From: JAZLIT01 sp045617525
GTDB taxonomy: Bacteria > Bacillota > Bacilli > Bacillales_A > Planococcaceae
Length of the DNA stretch: 5,489 nt
Direction: 5' to 3'
Assembly (NCBI GenBank): GCA_045617525.1
Contig: JAZLIT010000099.1
Coordinates: 1-5,489 of the forward strand
Shown: positions 1-5,200 of the stretch, one piece after another
Layout: every line of letters begins with the position of its first letter
Position numbering within the stretch: the first letter of the stretch is position 1
Translations under genes and position numbers: made by a program
The notes under the pieces: model-generated
Database searches by the model: none
Told to the model about the DNA's origin: nothing
What the model saw: only the letters and a program-made list of their open reading frames with translations

Positions 1-5
1 TCCCT

Positions 6-431
6 TTAGGTAAGCGTCTTCGCGGCATTTTTATAAGCCACTTCCCAATCTGGCGCTACGCGAGATAACGATACTGGACGGAAGTTTTCCTTTTTCAAAA
101 GTGTATGCATGCTCTTTACTGTAGCAGCAATCGTCCCGTCCTCATGCAAAACCTCATAGCCATACGTGGTGCGCAGTTTACCATGCGACTCAATCCACGT
201 GCGTACCGTCGCAACTTGTCCATAACGAAGCGAAGCCTTATATTGAATCGAAATATCAAGCACTGGCGACACAAATCCCTCTTGTTCTAACTGTGTATAA
301 TTAAAGCCTAAATCTTTCACGAACTGGCTGCGCCCCATCTCGCAATATGCTAAATAGTTGGCGTGATAAACAACACCCATCTGATCCGTATCTGCATAAC
401 GTATTTCGACCTGCTTTTCTGAAATAAACAT
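6..431 (-). CDS. YbgC/FadM-type acyl-CoA thioesterase (hotdog fold)
   Basis: A complete 141-residue protein of the 4-hydroxybenzoyl-CoA thioesterase-like family; 130-150 residues is the usual length. These cytosolic enzymes hydrolyse acyl-CoA or acyl-ACP thioesters as homo-oligomers of single hotdog domains. The family signature DTDQMGVVYHANY spans residues 14-26, and Asp16 aligns with the catalytic Asp of YbgC. The following helix (YCEMGR, 29-34) and the strand SIQYKASLRYG around 61-71 also fit. The overall pattern resembles Bacillus subtilis YneP from memory. ATG at 431 is preceded by an AAGGTGGGG ribosome binding site. It is the last visible gene of the minus-strand operon, 21 bases after the acetyltransferase stop; only five bases remain downstream, so its terminator is outside the window. 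The acyl chain length it prefers cannot be read from the sequence. Confidence 0.92.
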   Translation of the reverse strand: MFISEKQVEIRYADTDQMGVVYHANYLAYCEMGRSQFVKDLGFNYTQLEQEGFVSPVLDISIQYKASLRYGQVATVRTWIESHGKLRTTYGYEVLHEDGTIAATVKSMHTLLKKENFRPVSLSRVAPDWEVAYKNAAKTLT

Positions 432-452
432 GAAACCCCACCTTACCTAAAA

Positions 453-1043
453 TTATCGATCTTCCTCTTGTGCCAAAAGCTCTAGCAAAGCGAGTTTCTT
501 CTCTGGCCATTCAGAACGAATGAAGCTATACATCATCGTATCACGCATCGACCCGTCCTTACGTTTCATATGGCTACGTAATTGTCCTTCAAACGTAGCC
601 CCTATACGTTCGATTGCATCTTGAGAACGCACATTTAAATTATCCGTTTTAATTTGCACGCGCTCAAATTCCAATGTTTCAAAGGCATATTCTAGCAATA
701 AAAATTTGCAATTCGTATTGATTGAAGTGCGCCAATAGTTCGGTGTTAACCAGGTTGAGCCAATTTCAAGATGCTTATGTGTATGATTGATATCCATATA
801 GCTTGTACTTCCAATGACCGCATTCGTTAGCTTATCAAGGATGGCAAAAACGACCTTTTCACCTTTTTCCATTGAAGTAATGGCCGTTTTCACAAAGCTT
901 TCTGCATCTGACTTCGTTTCAATTGTAAACGAAATATGTGTCCAAATACGTTCGTCTGCGCCAGCCTCAAATATCCCTTGTGCATCTTTAAGCTCAATCG
1001 GTCGCAATAATACCAAATCATTTTGCAAAATTATCGTTTTCAT
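453..1043 (-). CDS. GNAT N-acetyltransferase, RimJ/RimL-like (Acetyltransf_3 type)
   Basis: A 196-residue GNAT protein that should transfer an acetyl group from acetyl-CoA to an amine; the acceptor is unknown (a protein N-terminus, an amino acid or a small molecule are all possible). Visible family features are the N-terminal LLRPIELKDA (12-21), strand FAILDKLTNAVIG (66-78), the LEIGSTWLTPNYW block (92-104) that leads into the acetyl-CoA loop, and the C-terminal NVRSQDAIERIGA (137-149). The pyrophosphate-binding loop reads RTSINT (105-110) instead of the textbook Q/RxxGxG/A; related Acetyltransf_3 proteins often have RTGxNT, so this is a mild variant. The ATG directly abuts the stop of the dehydrogenase gene (TAAATG), which suggests translational coupling; a GGCGGGATGATG stretch in the end of the upstream gene may serve as RBS. 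The last 20 residues are charged and helical. Confidence 0.9.
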   Translation of the reverse strand: MKTIILQNDLVLLRPIELKDAQGIFEAGADERIWTHISFTIETKSDAESFVKTAITSMEKGEKVVFAILDKLTNAVIGSTSYMDINHTHKHLEIGSTWLTPNYWRTSINTNCKFLLLEYAFETLEFERVQIKTDNLNVRSQDAIERIGATFEGQLRSHMKRKDGSMRDTMMYSFIRSEWPEKKLALLELLAQEEDR

Positions 1044-1781
1044 TTACATCATCCCGCCATCTACATGTAGTGTATGCCCTGTAATATAACTTGCTTCATC
1101 GGACGCGAGGAACAAATACGCATTTGCGATGTCCTTTGCTTCCCCTAGCCGACCTAGTGCTACAATTTGCAGCATTCGCCCAATGACTTCTACAGGCATT
1201 TTTTCAACCATCGCTGTCTTTGCAAAGCCTGGTGCTACTGCATTTACTGTTATGCCTTTGCGTCCAAGTTCTTTCGCCCATGTTTTCGTCATGCCAATGA
1301 CCGCTGCCTTTGAAGCTGCATAATTAGTTTGCCCAACATTGCCAAAAACACCAGTAACTGAGGATGTATTAATAATTCGTCCGCCACCAATCCCAATCAT
1401 CACGGGTACTACAGCTTGTGTACAGTTGAAAACACCCTTTACATTAACGTCCATCACCGCATTGAAATCTTCTTCTGATAATTTTGTTAGCATAGCATCA
1501 CGCGTAATACCGGCATTATTTACTAATATATCAATTTTACTATATGTATTTATTGTTTGTTTCACTAAATTTACAGCGCTTTCTTTATCTGCTACATTTA
1601 CCTGGATAAACGTAACCTCTGCCCCTTGCGCACGAAAAGCTTCTTGTGCAGCAAGTCCCCCGGTTTCATCGAAGTCAGCGATAACCACTTTTGCTCCTTC
1701 CTCCGTAAAACGTTTTACTGCAGCAAGACCAATACCATTTGCTGCGCCAGTAATGATGGCCACCTTGTTTGCTAAACGCAT
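1044..1781 (-). CDS. FabG-like short-chain dehydrogenase/reductase (3-oxoacyl-ACP reductase or 3-hydroxyacyl-CoA dehydrogenase)
   Basis: A full-length classical SDR of 245 residues. The cofactor motif TGAANGIG (11-18), NNAG (88-91), active-site Asn113, Ser141, Tyr154 and Lys158 (YxxxK as YAASK) and the C-terminal HTLHVDGGMM are all present, so an active NAD(P)(H)-dependent oxidoreductase acting on 3-oxo/3-hydroxyacyl thioesters is likely. The second strand ends VVIADFD, with Asp36 where NADPH-specific FabG proteins usually lack an acid; acids here are associated with NAD(H) preference. That hints at a catabolic or accessory role rather than being the essential FabG, which normally lies in a fab cluster. 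ATG 1781 follows AAAAAGGGGGA at good spacing. It heads a three-gene operon with the acetyltransferase and the thioesterase. I saw no convincing sigma-A promoter in front of it. PhaB-type acetoacetyl-CoA reductase is an alternative call. Confidence 0.9.
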   Translation of the reverse strand: MRLANKVAIITGAANGIGLAAVKRFTEEGAKVVIADFDETGGLAAQEAFRAQGAEVTFIQVNVADKESAVNLVKQTINTYSKIDILVNNAGITRDAMLTKLSEEDFNAVMDVNVKGVFNCTQAVVPVMIGIGGGRIINTSSVTGVFGNVGQTNYAASKAAVIGMTKTWAKELGRKGITVNAVAPGFAKTAMVEKMPVEVIGRMLQIVALGRLGEAKDIANAYLFLASDEASYITGHTLHVDGGMM

Positions 1782-1854
1782 TTTGAATTCCCCCTTTTTA
1801 ATGTTTATCGTGAAAATGGAAACCAGCTAATGAAGTCTTGGTGCGAGTGTAAAG

Positions 1855-1883
1855 TTGATTTCATTACCTTAGTGTCGGATAAT
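1855..1883 (+). promoter_or_regulatory. Candidate sigma-A promoter upstream of the GIY-YIG gene (distal)
   Basis: TTGATT (1855-1860), 17-base spacer, GATAAT (1878-1883). Matches are 4/6 and 5/6 to consensus with ideal spacing. Transcription would start near 1890 and give a leader of about 150 bases before the GIY-YIG gene. It is judged by eye only. Confidence 0.45.
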
Positions 1884-1977
1884 GTGAAGATATTAGCTAT
1901 TTCCTCCTCACATCATTTCGACATGGAAGGCAAAATTCCTTTTCTATTGCTGAATTTCTTGTTATAAATGAAAGTAA

Positions 1978-2006
1978 TGGTCAGAATGCAATTTTTCGTG
2001 TAAAAT
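1978..2006 (+). promoter_or_regulatory. Candidate sigma-A promoter of the GIY-YIG gene (proximal)
   Basis: TGGTCA (1978-1983), 17-base spacer, TAAAAT (2001-2006). This is the pair closest to the gene and would give a leader of about 25 bases with the ribosome binding site inside it. Confidence 0.45.
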
Positions 2007-2021
2007 AAACCTTTATAAACT

Positions 2022-2032
2022 AAAGGACGTGA
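2022..2032 (+). promoter_or_regulatory. Ribosome binding site that sets the TTG start of the GIY-YIG gene
   Basis: AAAGGACGTGA differs at one base from the ideal AAAGGAGGTGA. The in-frame GTG at 2029 lies inside this site and cannot be used with it, whereas TTG at 2038 sits at normal spacing, so TTG is chosen as the start. Confidence 0.75.
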
Positions 2033-2037
2033 CCATT

Positions 2038-2412
2038 TTGATTAAAATTGAATTACCAAAACCAGATCTAGTTATCCGCCAACGTGAGCAAGTATTAAAA
2101 CAGGGAGAAGTTGAGATTCCTCCATACCATGGCTTCATTGATTTCCATAAAATTACACGTGATAAAGGTGGTATTTTCTTCTTCTATAACGTAGAAAATG
2201 AACTTTTATTCGTTGGGAAAGCACGTAAAGTCCGTCAACGTATTAAAAAGTATTTTGATGGAAACGTAGCACCAGTAAATAATCACATCAATGAAATCTT
2301 CAAAATCGAAGTTTACGAAGTGGAAGATGCAATGGAACGTGAAATCTACGAAACATACGCAATCAACACATTAAAAGCGAAATACAACGTCGACAAAAAG
2401 TTCTTCGAATAG
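2038..2412 (+). CDS. Stand-alone GIY-YIG (UvrC N-terminal-like) nuclease-domain protein
   Basis: A 124-residue cytosolic protein, counted from TTG 2038, with one GIY-YIG domain; such proteins are often named nucleotide excision repair endonuclease. In order: a 30-residue N-terminal extension, GIF (45-47), ten residues, FVGKARKVRQRI (58-69), KKYF (70-73), and a C-terminal helix MEREIYETYAINTLKAKYNV. That helix aligns well with the UvrC segment holding the metal-binding Glu; here it is Glu105, and Asn117 matches the conserved Asn of KYN. The Arg-rich helix after FVG is kept. Both signature tyrosines are Phe, which makes cleavage uncertain. The HhH, UvrB-binding and RNase H-like parts of UvrC are absent, so it is not UvrC itself. 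It is transcribed alone, with two possible promoters upstream and a strong terminator just after the stop. The fold is clear; the DNA-cutting role is inferred. Confidence 0.85.
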   Translation: MIKIELPKPDLVIRQREQVLKQGEVEIPPYHGFIDFHKITRDKGGIFFFYNVENELLFVGKARKVRQRIKKYFDGNVAPVNNHINEIFKIEVYEVEDAMEREIYETYAINTLKAKYNVDKKFFE

Positions 2413-2419
2413 AATGCCT

Positions 2420-2459
2420 AAAGACCAAGTAATCATTATTGATTACTTGGTCTTTTTTT
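2420..2459 (+). terminator. Intrinsic terminator between convergent genes
   Basis: A perfect 16-bp stem (2420-2435 with 2440-2455), loop TTAT, is followed by a run of seven T (2453-2459, partly in the stem). It lies eight bases after the GIY-YIG stop. The T-run overlaps the TAA of the convergent minus-strand gene (2458-2460), so the hairpin also begins right after that gene's stop. In the minus direction only three Ts follow, so termination there may be weaker. Confidence 0.93.
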
Positions 2460-3045
2460 ACTGGCGCTGAAGTAATACTGGGATTTTATCCATATCTTTT
2501 ACAATGTCTTTTCTAATTTTTAAGACATTTTTGGTCCATGTAGCAATATGTTTTATCAATCTTGAATCAATTTCATCGCCCTTTGATAAGGCGAGGACAA
2601 CAAATTCCATTAAATTAATTCGTTCATCATAAAAATCCATGCGCTTTTCAAAATCTACAGAAATTGGCGCATTAAATAATTTACCTAAGTGAATAATTTT
2701 TTGATTTAAATGGCGTTCCCCGTAAAAACTAGCTGTTACAAGGGCAACCTGTTCCGTACTAGTTAAAGGCGACTTATTGAAAAATGCTGGGAATAGTTGA
2801 TTTATATGCGTATAAATATCCATTAGCTTATTGAATTGACCTACCGTTAAATCTTTTGTGTTCTCGAAAACTTGTAAAATTAAGTGCAGATCATCTGCTA
2901 TGTATTTATATTCATTCAGTTTTTTTTCATCTGCAGCACCTAGGCGTACGTAAACCGATTGTTGTACGATTAAGCGTTCAATGTAAGAAGATAATAAAAT
3001 TATTCCATTATACTGTTGCTGTGCAAAGTTTAATTTTGTTGTCAT
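2458..3045 (-). CDS. Hypothetical helical protein (195 aa), function unknown
   Basis: I do not recognise this family. The start is ATG 3045, because GTAGGAGGGG (3060-3051) puts GGAGG seven bases upstream; an in-frame ATG at 3075 would add ten residues encoded across this RBS and is unlikely. The 195-residue product has no signal peptide, no clear membrane segment and no cysteine. It is rich in Leu, Ile, Lys, Asp and Glu with patterns typical of amphipathic helices, for example residues 5-30, 40-90 and 130-190. One aromatic/basic patch reads FYGERHLNQKIIHLGKLF. It looks like a cytosolic, mostly alpha-helical, perhaps dimeric protein. It is convergent with the GIY-YIG gene and follows ddh in the same direction, but the ddh terminator lies between them, so it is probably a separate unit. 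A weak promoter (TTCGCT-17-TATGTT, 3099-3071) is possible. Confidence 0.8.
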   Translation of the reverse strand: MTTKLNFAQQQYNGIILLSSYIERLIVQQSVYVRLGAADEKKLNEYKYIADDLHLILQVFENTKDLTVGQFNKLMDIYTHINQLFPAFFNKSPLTSTEQVALVTASFYGERHLNQKIIHLGKLFNAPISVDFEKRMDFYDERINLMEFVVLALSKGDEIDSRLIKHIATWTKNVLKIRKDIVKDMDKIPVLLQRQ

Positions 3046-3050
3046 GATAT

Positions 3051-3058
3051 CCCCTCCT
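3051..3058 (-). promoter_or_regulatory. Ribosome binding site that sets the start of the hypothetical gene
   Basis: AGGAGGGG on the minus strand, with its GGAGG core seven bases before ATG 3045. It rules in the shorter 195-residue product. Confidence 0.85.
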
Positions 3059-3087
3059 ACCATTAAAGATAACATAATTTTCAGTTA

Positions 3088-3126
3088 TTAAAAAGCGAAA
3101 AAGGGCTCCTACCTAAAGGAACCCCT
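3088..3126 (-). terminator. Intrinsic terminator of ddh
   Basis: Read on the minus strand, AGGGGTTCCT (3126-3117) pairs with AGGAGCCCTT (3110-3101) as a 10-bp stem with two G-T pairs and a 6-base loop. It is followed by TTTCGCTTTTTA. It begins nine bases after the ddh stop codon. Confidence 0.88.
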
Positions 3127-3134
3127 GTTTATTA

Positions 3135-4121
3135 TTATAGTAATTCTTTACGTAAATCAGCTGGCGATTTTGGTGATAGTAGAGCAAAAGGAATATCGAA
3201 TACAGTTTTCGCACCGAAGTCCCCTTTTGCACTTAACCTCGCTGCTGCACGTGCATAAGCAACTAGAACACTCGAGGTGAACATTGGATTCGATGCTAAA
3301 TTTAATGAGAATTCTAAAATTTGCTTATCCCCAGCACCCGATTCTCCTGAACGAATTACAAAACCGCCATGTGGCATGCCCGCATGATTTGCTTTTAATT
3401 CTTCTTCAGAAATAAAGTTCACCGTCGTATCATAATCAGCAAAATAGTTTGGCATTTCCTTAATTTCCTTTTCAATCGAAGCAGCATCTGCCCCGTCTTC
3501 TAATACAACAAAGCATTCACGTGCATGCTTTTCGCGCGTCGTCAGAACTGGATTTTCACCAGCGCGCACACGTTCAACTGCTTCGCGAATCGGTAATGTA
3601 TATTGTACCCCATTTTTCACGCCTACTATGCGACGAACCGCGTCGGAGTGACCTTGGCTAAGACCATCCCCCCAGAACGTATAAGTATTACCTACCGGAA
3701 GCACAGCCTCCCCTAATAAGCGATTTAAAGAGAATAAGCCTGGATCCCAACCAACCGAAATGATGGATACGGTATCATTTGCACCCGCGACCTTATCTAC
3801 TGCATCATAAAATGCTGGAATATTGGCGTGCGTATCGAAACTATCCACTGTATTAAAGTATTGCGCAAAATATGGCACTTGCTCCGGTAAATCTGTAGCT
3901 GAGCCACCGCATAATATCATTACATCAATTTTATCTTTAAATAGCTGAGCTTCATCTACATGATGGACGGCCGCACTCTTAGAAGAAATTTTCAAAGTTG
4001 AAGGCGCACGACGTGTAAATACTGCCACTAGCTCCATATCTGTACTTTGCGAGATGGCCGCCTCTACACCGCGCCCTAAATAACCATAACCTAAAATACC
4101 AATCCGTATTTTTTTCATCAT
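3135..4121 (-). CDS. ddh: meso-diaminopimelate D-dehydrogenase (EC 1.4.1.16)
   Basis: Ddh catalyses the reversible NADPH-dependent reductive amination of L-2-amino-6-oxopimelate to meso-diaminopimelate, a one-step shortcut past the acylated branch of the lysine pathway. The product feeds lysine and peptidoglycan synthesis. Counted from the first Met, the 328 residues show a Rossmann motif GYGYLG (11-16), Arg37-Arg38 placed for the NADPH 2'-phosphate, CGGSATDLPEQ (71-81), SFDTH (94-98), GWDPGLFS (124-131), WGDGLSQGHS (150-159) and HGGFVIRSG (251-259), all hallmarks of the family. The protein matches my memory of the L. sphaericus enzyme over its whole length. Two ATGs, 4121 and 4118, follow GGAGG at 5 and 8 bases; the second gives 327 residues, is better spaced and aligns exactly with the L. 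sphaericus N-terminus. The gene stands alone with its own promoter and terminator, and no other lysine gene is in view. Confidence 0.97.
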   Translation of the reverse strand: MMKKIRIGILGYGYLGRGVEAAISQSTDMELVAVFTRRAPSTLKISSKSAAVHHVDEAQLFKDKIDVMILCGGSATDLPEQVPYFAQYFNTVDSFDTHANIPAFYDAVDKVAGANDTVSIISVGWDPGLFSLNRLLGEAVLPVGNTYTFWGDGLSQGHSDAVRRIVGVKNGVQYTLPIREAVERVRAGENPVLTTREKHARECFVVLEDGADAASIEKEIKEMPNYFADYDTTVNFISEEELKANHAGMPHGGFVIRSGESGAGDKQILEFSLNLASNPMFTSSVLVAYARAAARLSAKGDFGAKTVFDIPFALLSPKSPADLRKELL

Positions 4122-4191
4122 AAATTCCTCCTGCTGACATTCAAATGTTACGTATCTATGTAATATACGGAATGTTCTTTATTTTAATATA

Positions 4192-4220
4192 ATTGTACAA
4201 TGATGTATAAAAATTCACAA
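4192..4220 (-). promoter_or_regulatory. Sigma-A promoter of ddh
   Basis: On the minus strand TTGTGA (4220-4215), 17-base spacer, TACAAT (4197-4192), 4/6 and 5/6 matches. Transcription would start near 4185 and give a leader of about 63 bases, too short for a lysine riboswitch. The -10 lies within the palindrome ATTGTACAAT (4192-4201). Confidence 0.65.
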
Positions 4221-4260
4221 TAATTACTTTTTTATAACCTAACATATTTAAGTAATTATT
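4219..4260. repeat. Perfect 11-bp inverted repeat with 20-base spacer
   Basis: AATAATTACTT (4219-4229) is the exact reverse complement of AAGTAATTATT (4250-4260). It begins on the ddh -35 element and lies between the divergent promoters. It could be an operator or just a product of AT-rich composition; there is no direct evidence for either. Confidence 0.5.
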
Positions 4261-4263
4261 TAT

Positions 4264-4293
4264 TTTTCAGTAGATTTGTTGGTTTTTTATAAT
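4264..4293 (+). promoter_or_regulatory. Possible distal promoter for the Tim44-like operon
   Basis: TTTTCA (4264-4269), 18-base spacer, perfect TATAAT (4288-4293). In such AT-rich DNA a chance match is quite possible. It would give a leader of about 145 bases. Confidence 0.3.
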
Positions 4294-4375
4294 TAACATA
4301 CATTCGTTAAATTTGACAATAGCTAACACATTTAATTACTGAATTGTTAAACTATTAATATTCTATACTTTTCAG

Positions 4376-4404
4376 TTTTTACGAACCTATTAATTTGTTA
4401 TACT
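4376..4404 (+). promoter_or_regulatory. Extended -10 promoter of the Tim44-like/DUF2653 operon
   Basis: TGTTATACT (4396-4404) is an extended -10 (TGnTATACT); a poor -35, TTTTTA (4376-4381), lies 17 bases upstream of the hexamer. The expected start near 4411 leaves a leader of about 35 bases ending in the RBS GGAGG at 4436-4440. The palindrome CTACTAGTAG (4403-4412) overlaps the -10 end and the start point. Confidence 0.6.
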
Positions 4405-4445
4405 ACTAGTAGACTAGACAAATAAAGCATACAACGGAGGAAATA

Positions 4446-4907
4446 ATGAAGAAATTTATCGCAGTATTTATCGCCTTTTCAGTAATGTTTTCAACAGTAG
4501 GAACGACAATCCTATTTATGGATGAAAACGTAGCAGAGGCAAAATCGTACAAATCAGGTAAAAAAGGATTCAACAGCAATTCAAACATCCAAAACTATAA
4601 CACAACAAACTCATCAAAAACGGATGCTACGACAAATAACAACGCTACAACAAATAACAAAACAGCTGACACACCTAAAAAAGAAGATTCTAAAGGTGGT
4701 TTCTTCTCAGGTGGCTTAATGAAAGGCTTATTGATCGGTGGTTTAGCTGGACTATTATTTGGTAGCTTATTCGGGGATATGGGTATGCTTGGTTCAATTT
4801 TAGGCTTTGCAATTAACGCAATTGCGATTGCTGCAGTTGTAATTATCCTAATTAAAATTGTTCAATTCTTTACTCGTAAAAAAGTAAAAGCGGAAGATAA
4901 TAACTAA
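4446..4907 (+). CDS. Secreted/membrane Tim44-like short protein with glycine zipper
   Basis: A 153-residue exported protein. Residues 1-32 form a signal peptide: Lys2-Lys3, hydrophobic stretch 4-24, likely cleavage after Val-Ala-Glu-Ala32. Residues 33-83 are a polar Asn/Thr/Ser/Lys-rich linker with a duplicated hexapeptide (ATTNNN/ATTNNK, 61-72). Residues 84-120 are Gly-rich and hydrophobic with glycines exactly every four residues at 90, 94, 98, 102, 106 and 110. Residues 118-142 form a transmembrane segment that ends in the basic stop TRKKVK (143-148). The signal peptide plus Gly-rich GGLMKGLL segment resembles bacterial proteins annotated as Tim44-like, but the C-terminal Tim44 lipid-binding domain is missing. 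The function is unknown; an envelope protein with a short cytosolic tail fits. GGAGG at 4436-4440 supports the start. The stop overlaps the next start (TAATG), so the two proteins are probably made together. Confidence 0.85.
   Translation: MKKFIAVFIAFSVMFSTVGTTILFMDENVAEAKSYKSGKKGFNSNSNIQNYNTTNSSKTDATTNNNATTNNKTADTPKKEDSKGGFFSGGLMKGLLIGGLAGLLFGSLFGDMGMLGSILGFAINAIAIAAVVIILIKIVQFFTRKKVKAEDNN
4626..4661 (+). repeat. Two-copy 18-bp tandem repeat inside the Asn/Thr linker
   Basis: The copies 4626-4643 and 4644-4661 differ at two positions and encode ATTNNN and ATTNNK. This looks like a recent in-frame duplication in a disordered linker, where length changes are tolerated. Confidence 0.8.
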
Positions 4908-5200
4908 TGGAACAAATAAGATTACTTGAGCAAGATTTAATCAATGTTATTTGTATTTTCCACGCTAAATTTAAAAATGCTTTACCTGAAAATATCGAAG
5001 TTGAATTAATGTATGATGATAAATCAGGTTATAGCGCTGAAGCGATTGTAAATGGGCAAACGGATGTATACACAAATCCAAATTTCATTACAGCGATTCG
5101 CCTTTATATTGATGAACAATTAGGGAAAGATTCAATCTCTGCGCGTATTGTGTTAGATATTGACGATGAAGAAGGCATGATTGCCAATATTTCTTGGTAA
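4907..5200 (+). CDS. DUF2653 family protein (YxcD-like)
   Basis: A 97-residue acidic, soluble protein with no signal peptide or membrane segment, matching the DUF2653 pattern as I remember it: an N-terminal helix LLEQDLINVICIFHAKF (6-22), the signature EVELMYDD (31-38) followed by GYSAEA (41-46), a helix FITAIRLYIDEQLG, and a C-terminal strand with DDEEGMIANISW (86-97). The family has no established function that I know. The ATG overlaps the stop of the preceding gene by one base, and only a weak GCGGAAG lies upstream, so translation is probably coupled to it. The pairing suggests a small cytosolic partner or regulator of the membrane protein. It is the last gene of the operon. Confidence 0.85.
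   Translation: MEQIRLLEQDLINVICIFHAKFKNALPENIEVELMYDDKSGYSAEAIVNGQTDVYTNPNFITAIRLYIDEQLGKDSISARIVLDIDDEEGMIANISW

Larger units (their letters stand above)
4122..4445. other. AT-rich divergent intergenic region between ddh and the Tim44-like gene
   Basis: These 324 bases contain no credible gene. They hold the ddh promoter reading left, one or two promoters reading right, a perfect 11-bp inverted repeat at 4219-4260, an 8-base motif TAATTACT that occurs in both arms of that repeat and again at 4333-4340, and a 10-bp palindrome CTACTAGTAG at 4403-4412. Composition is much more AT-rich than the flanking genes. No lysine riboswitch or other known leader RNA was recognised. Confidence 0.7.

Noticed and set aside
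1828..1866. 7-bp inverted repeat TAATGAA...TTCATTA upstream of the dehydrogenase gene as a FadR-like operator.
   Set aside because: The arms are 25 bases apart and do not match the known Bacillus FadR box; too weak to call.
1901..1910. A strong Shine-Dalgarno-like TGAGGAGGAA on the minus strand.
   Set aside because: No ATG, GTG or TTG lies at usable distance; the next ATG (1865) opens only a 19-codon ORF with poor spacing.
1923..1967. A 14-codon ORF starting ATG GAA GGC in the GIY-YIG leader, a possible leader peptide (MEGKIPFLLLNFLL).
   Set aside because: There is no ribosome binding site before it and no regulatory codon pattern; likely chance.
4122..4191. Lysine riboswitch (L-box) before ddh.
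   Set aside because: The predicted leader is about 63 bases, far shorter than an L-box, and no matching stems were seen.
4313..4318. Perfect -35 hexamer TTGACA on the plus strand.
   Set aside because: No acceptable -10 hexamer occurs 15-19 bases downstream; the best is ATTACT at 3/6.
4406..4588. Minus-strand ORF over the signal-peptide region, and other ORFs in alternative frames within the dehydrogenase, thioesterase and acetyltransferase genes.
   Set aside because: They overlap well-supported genes, lack ribosome binding sites and show no recognisable protein features.
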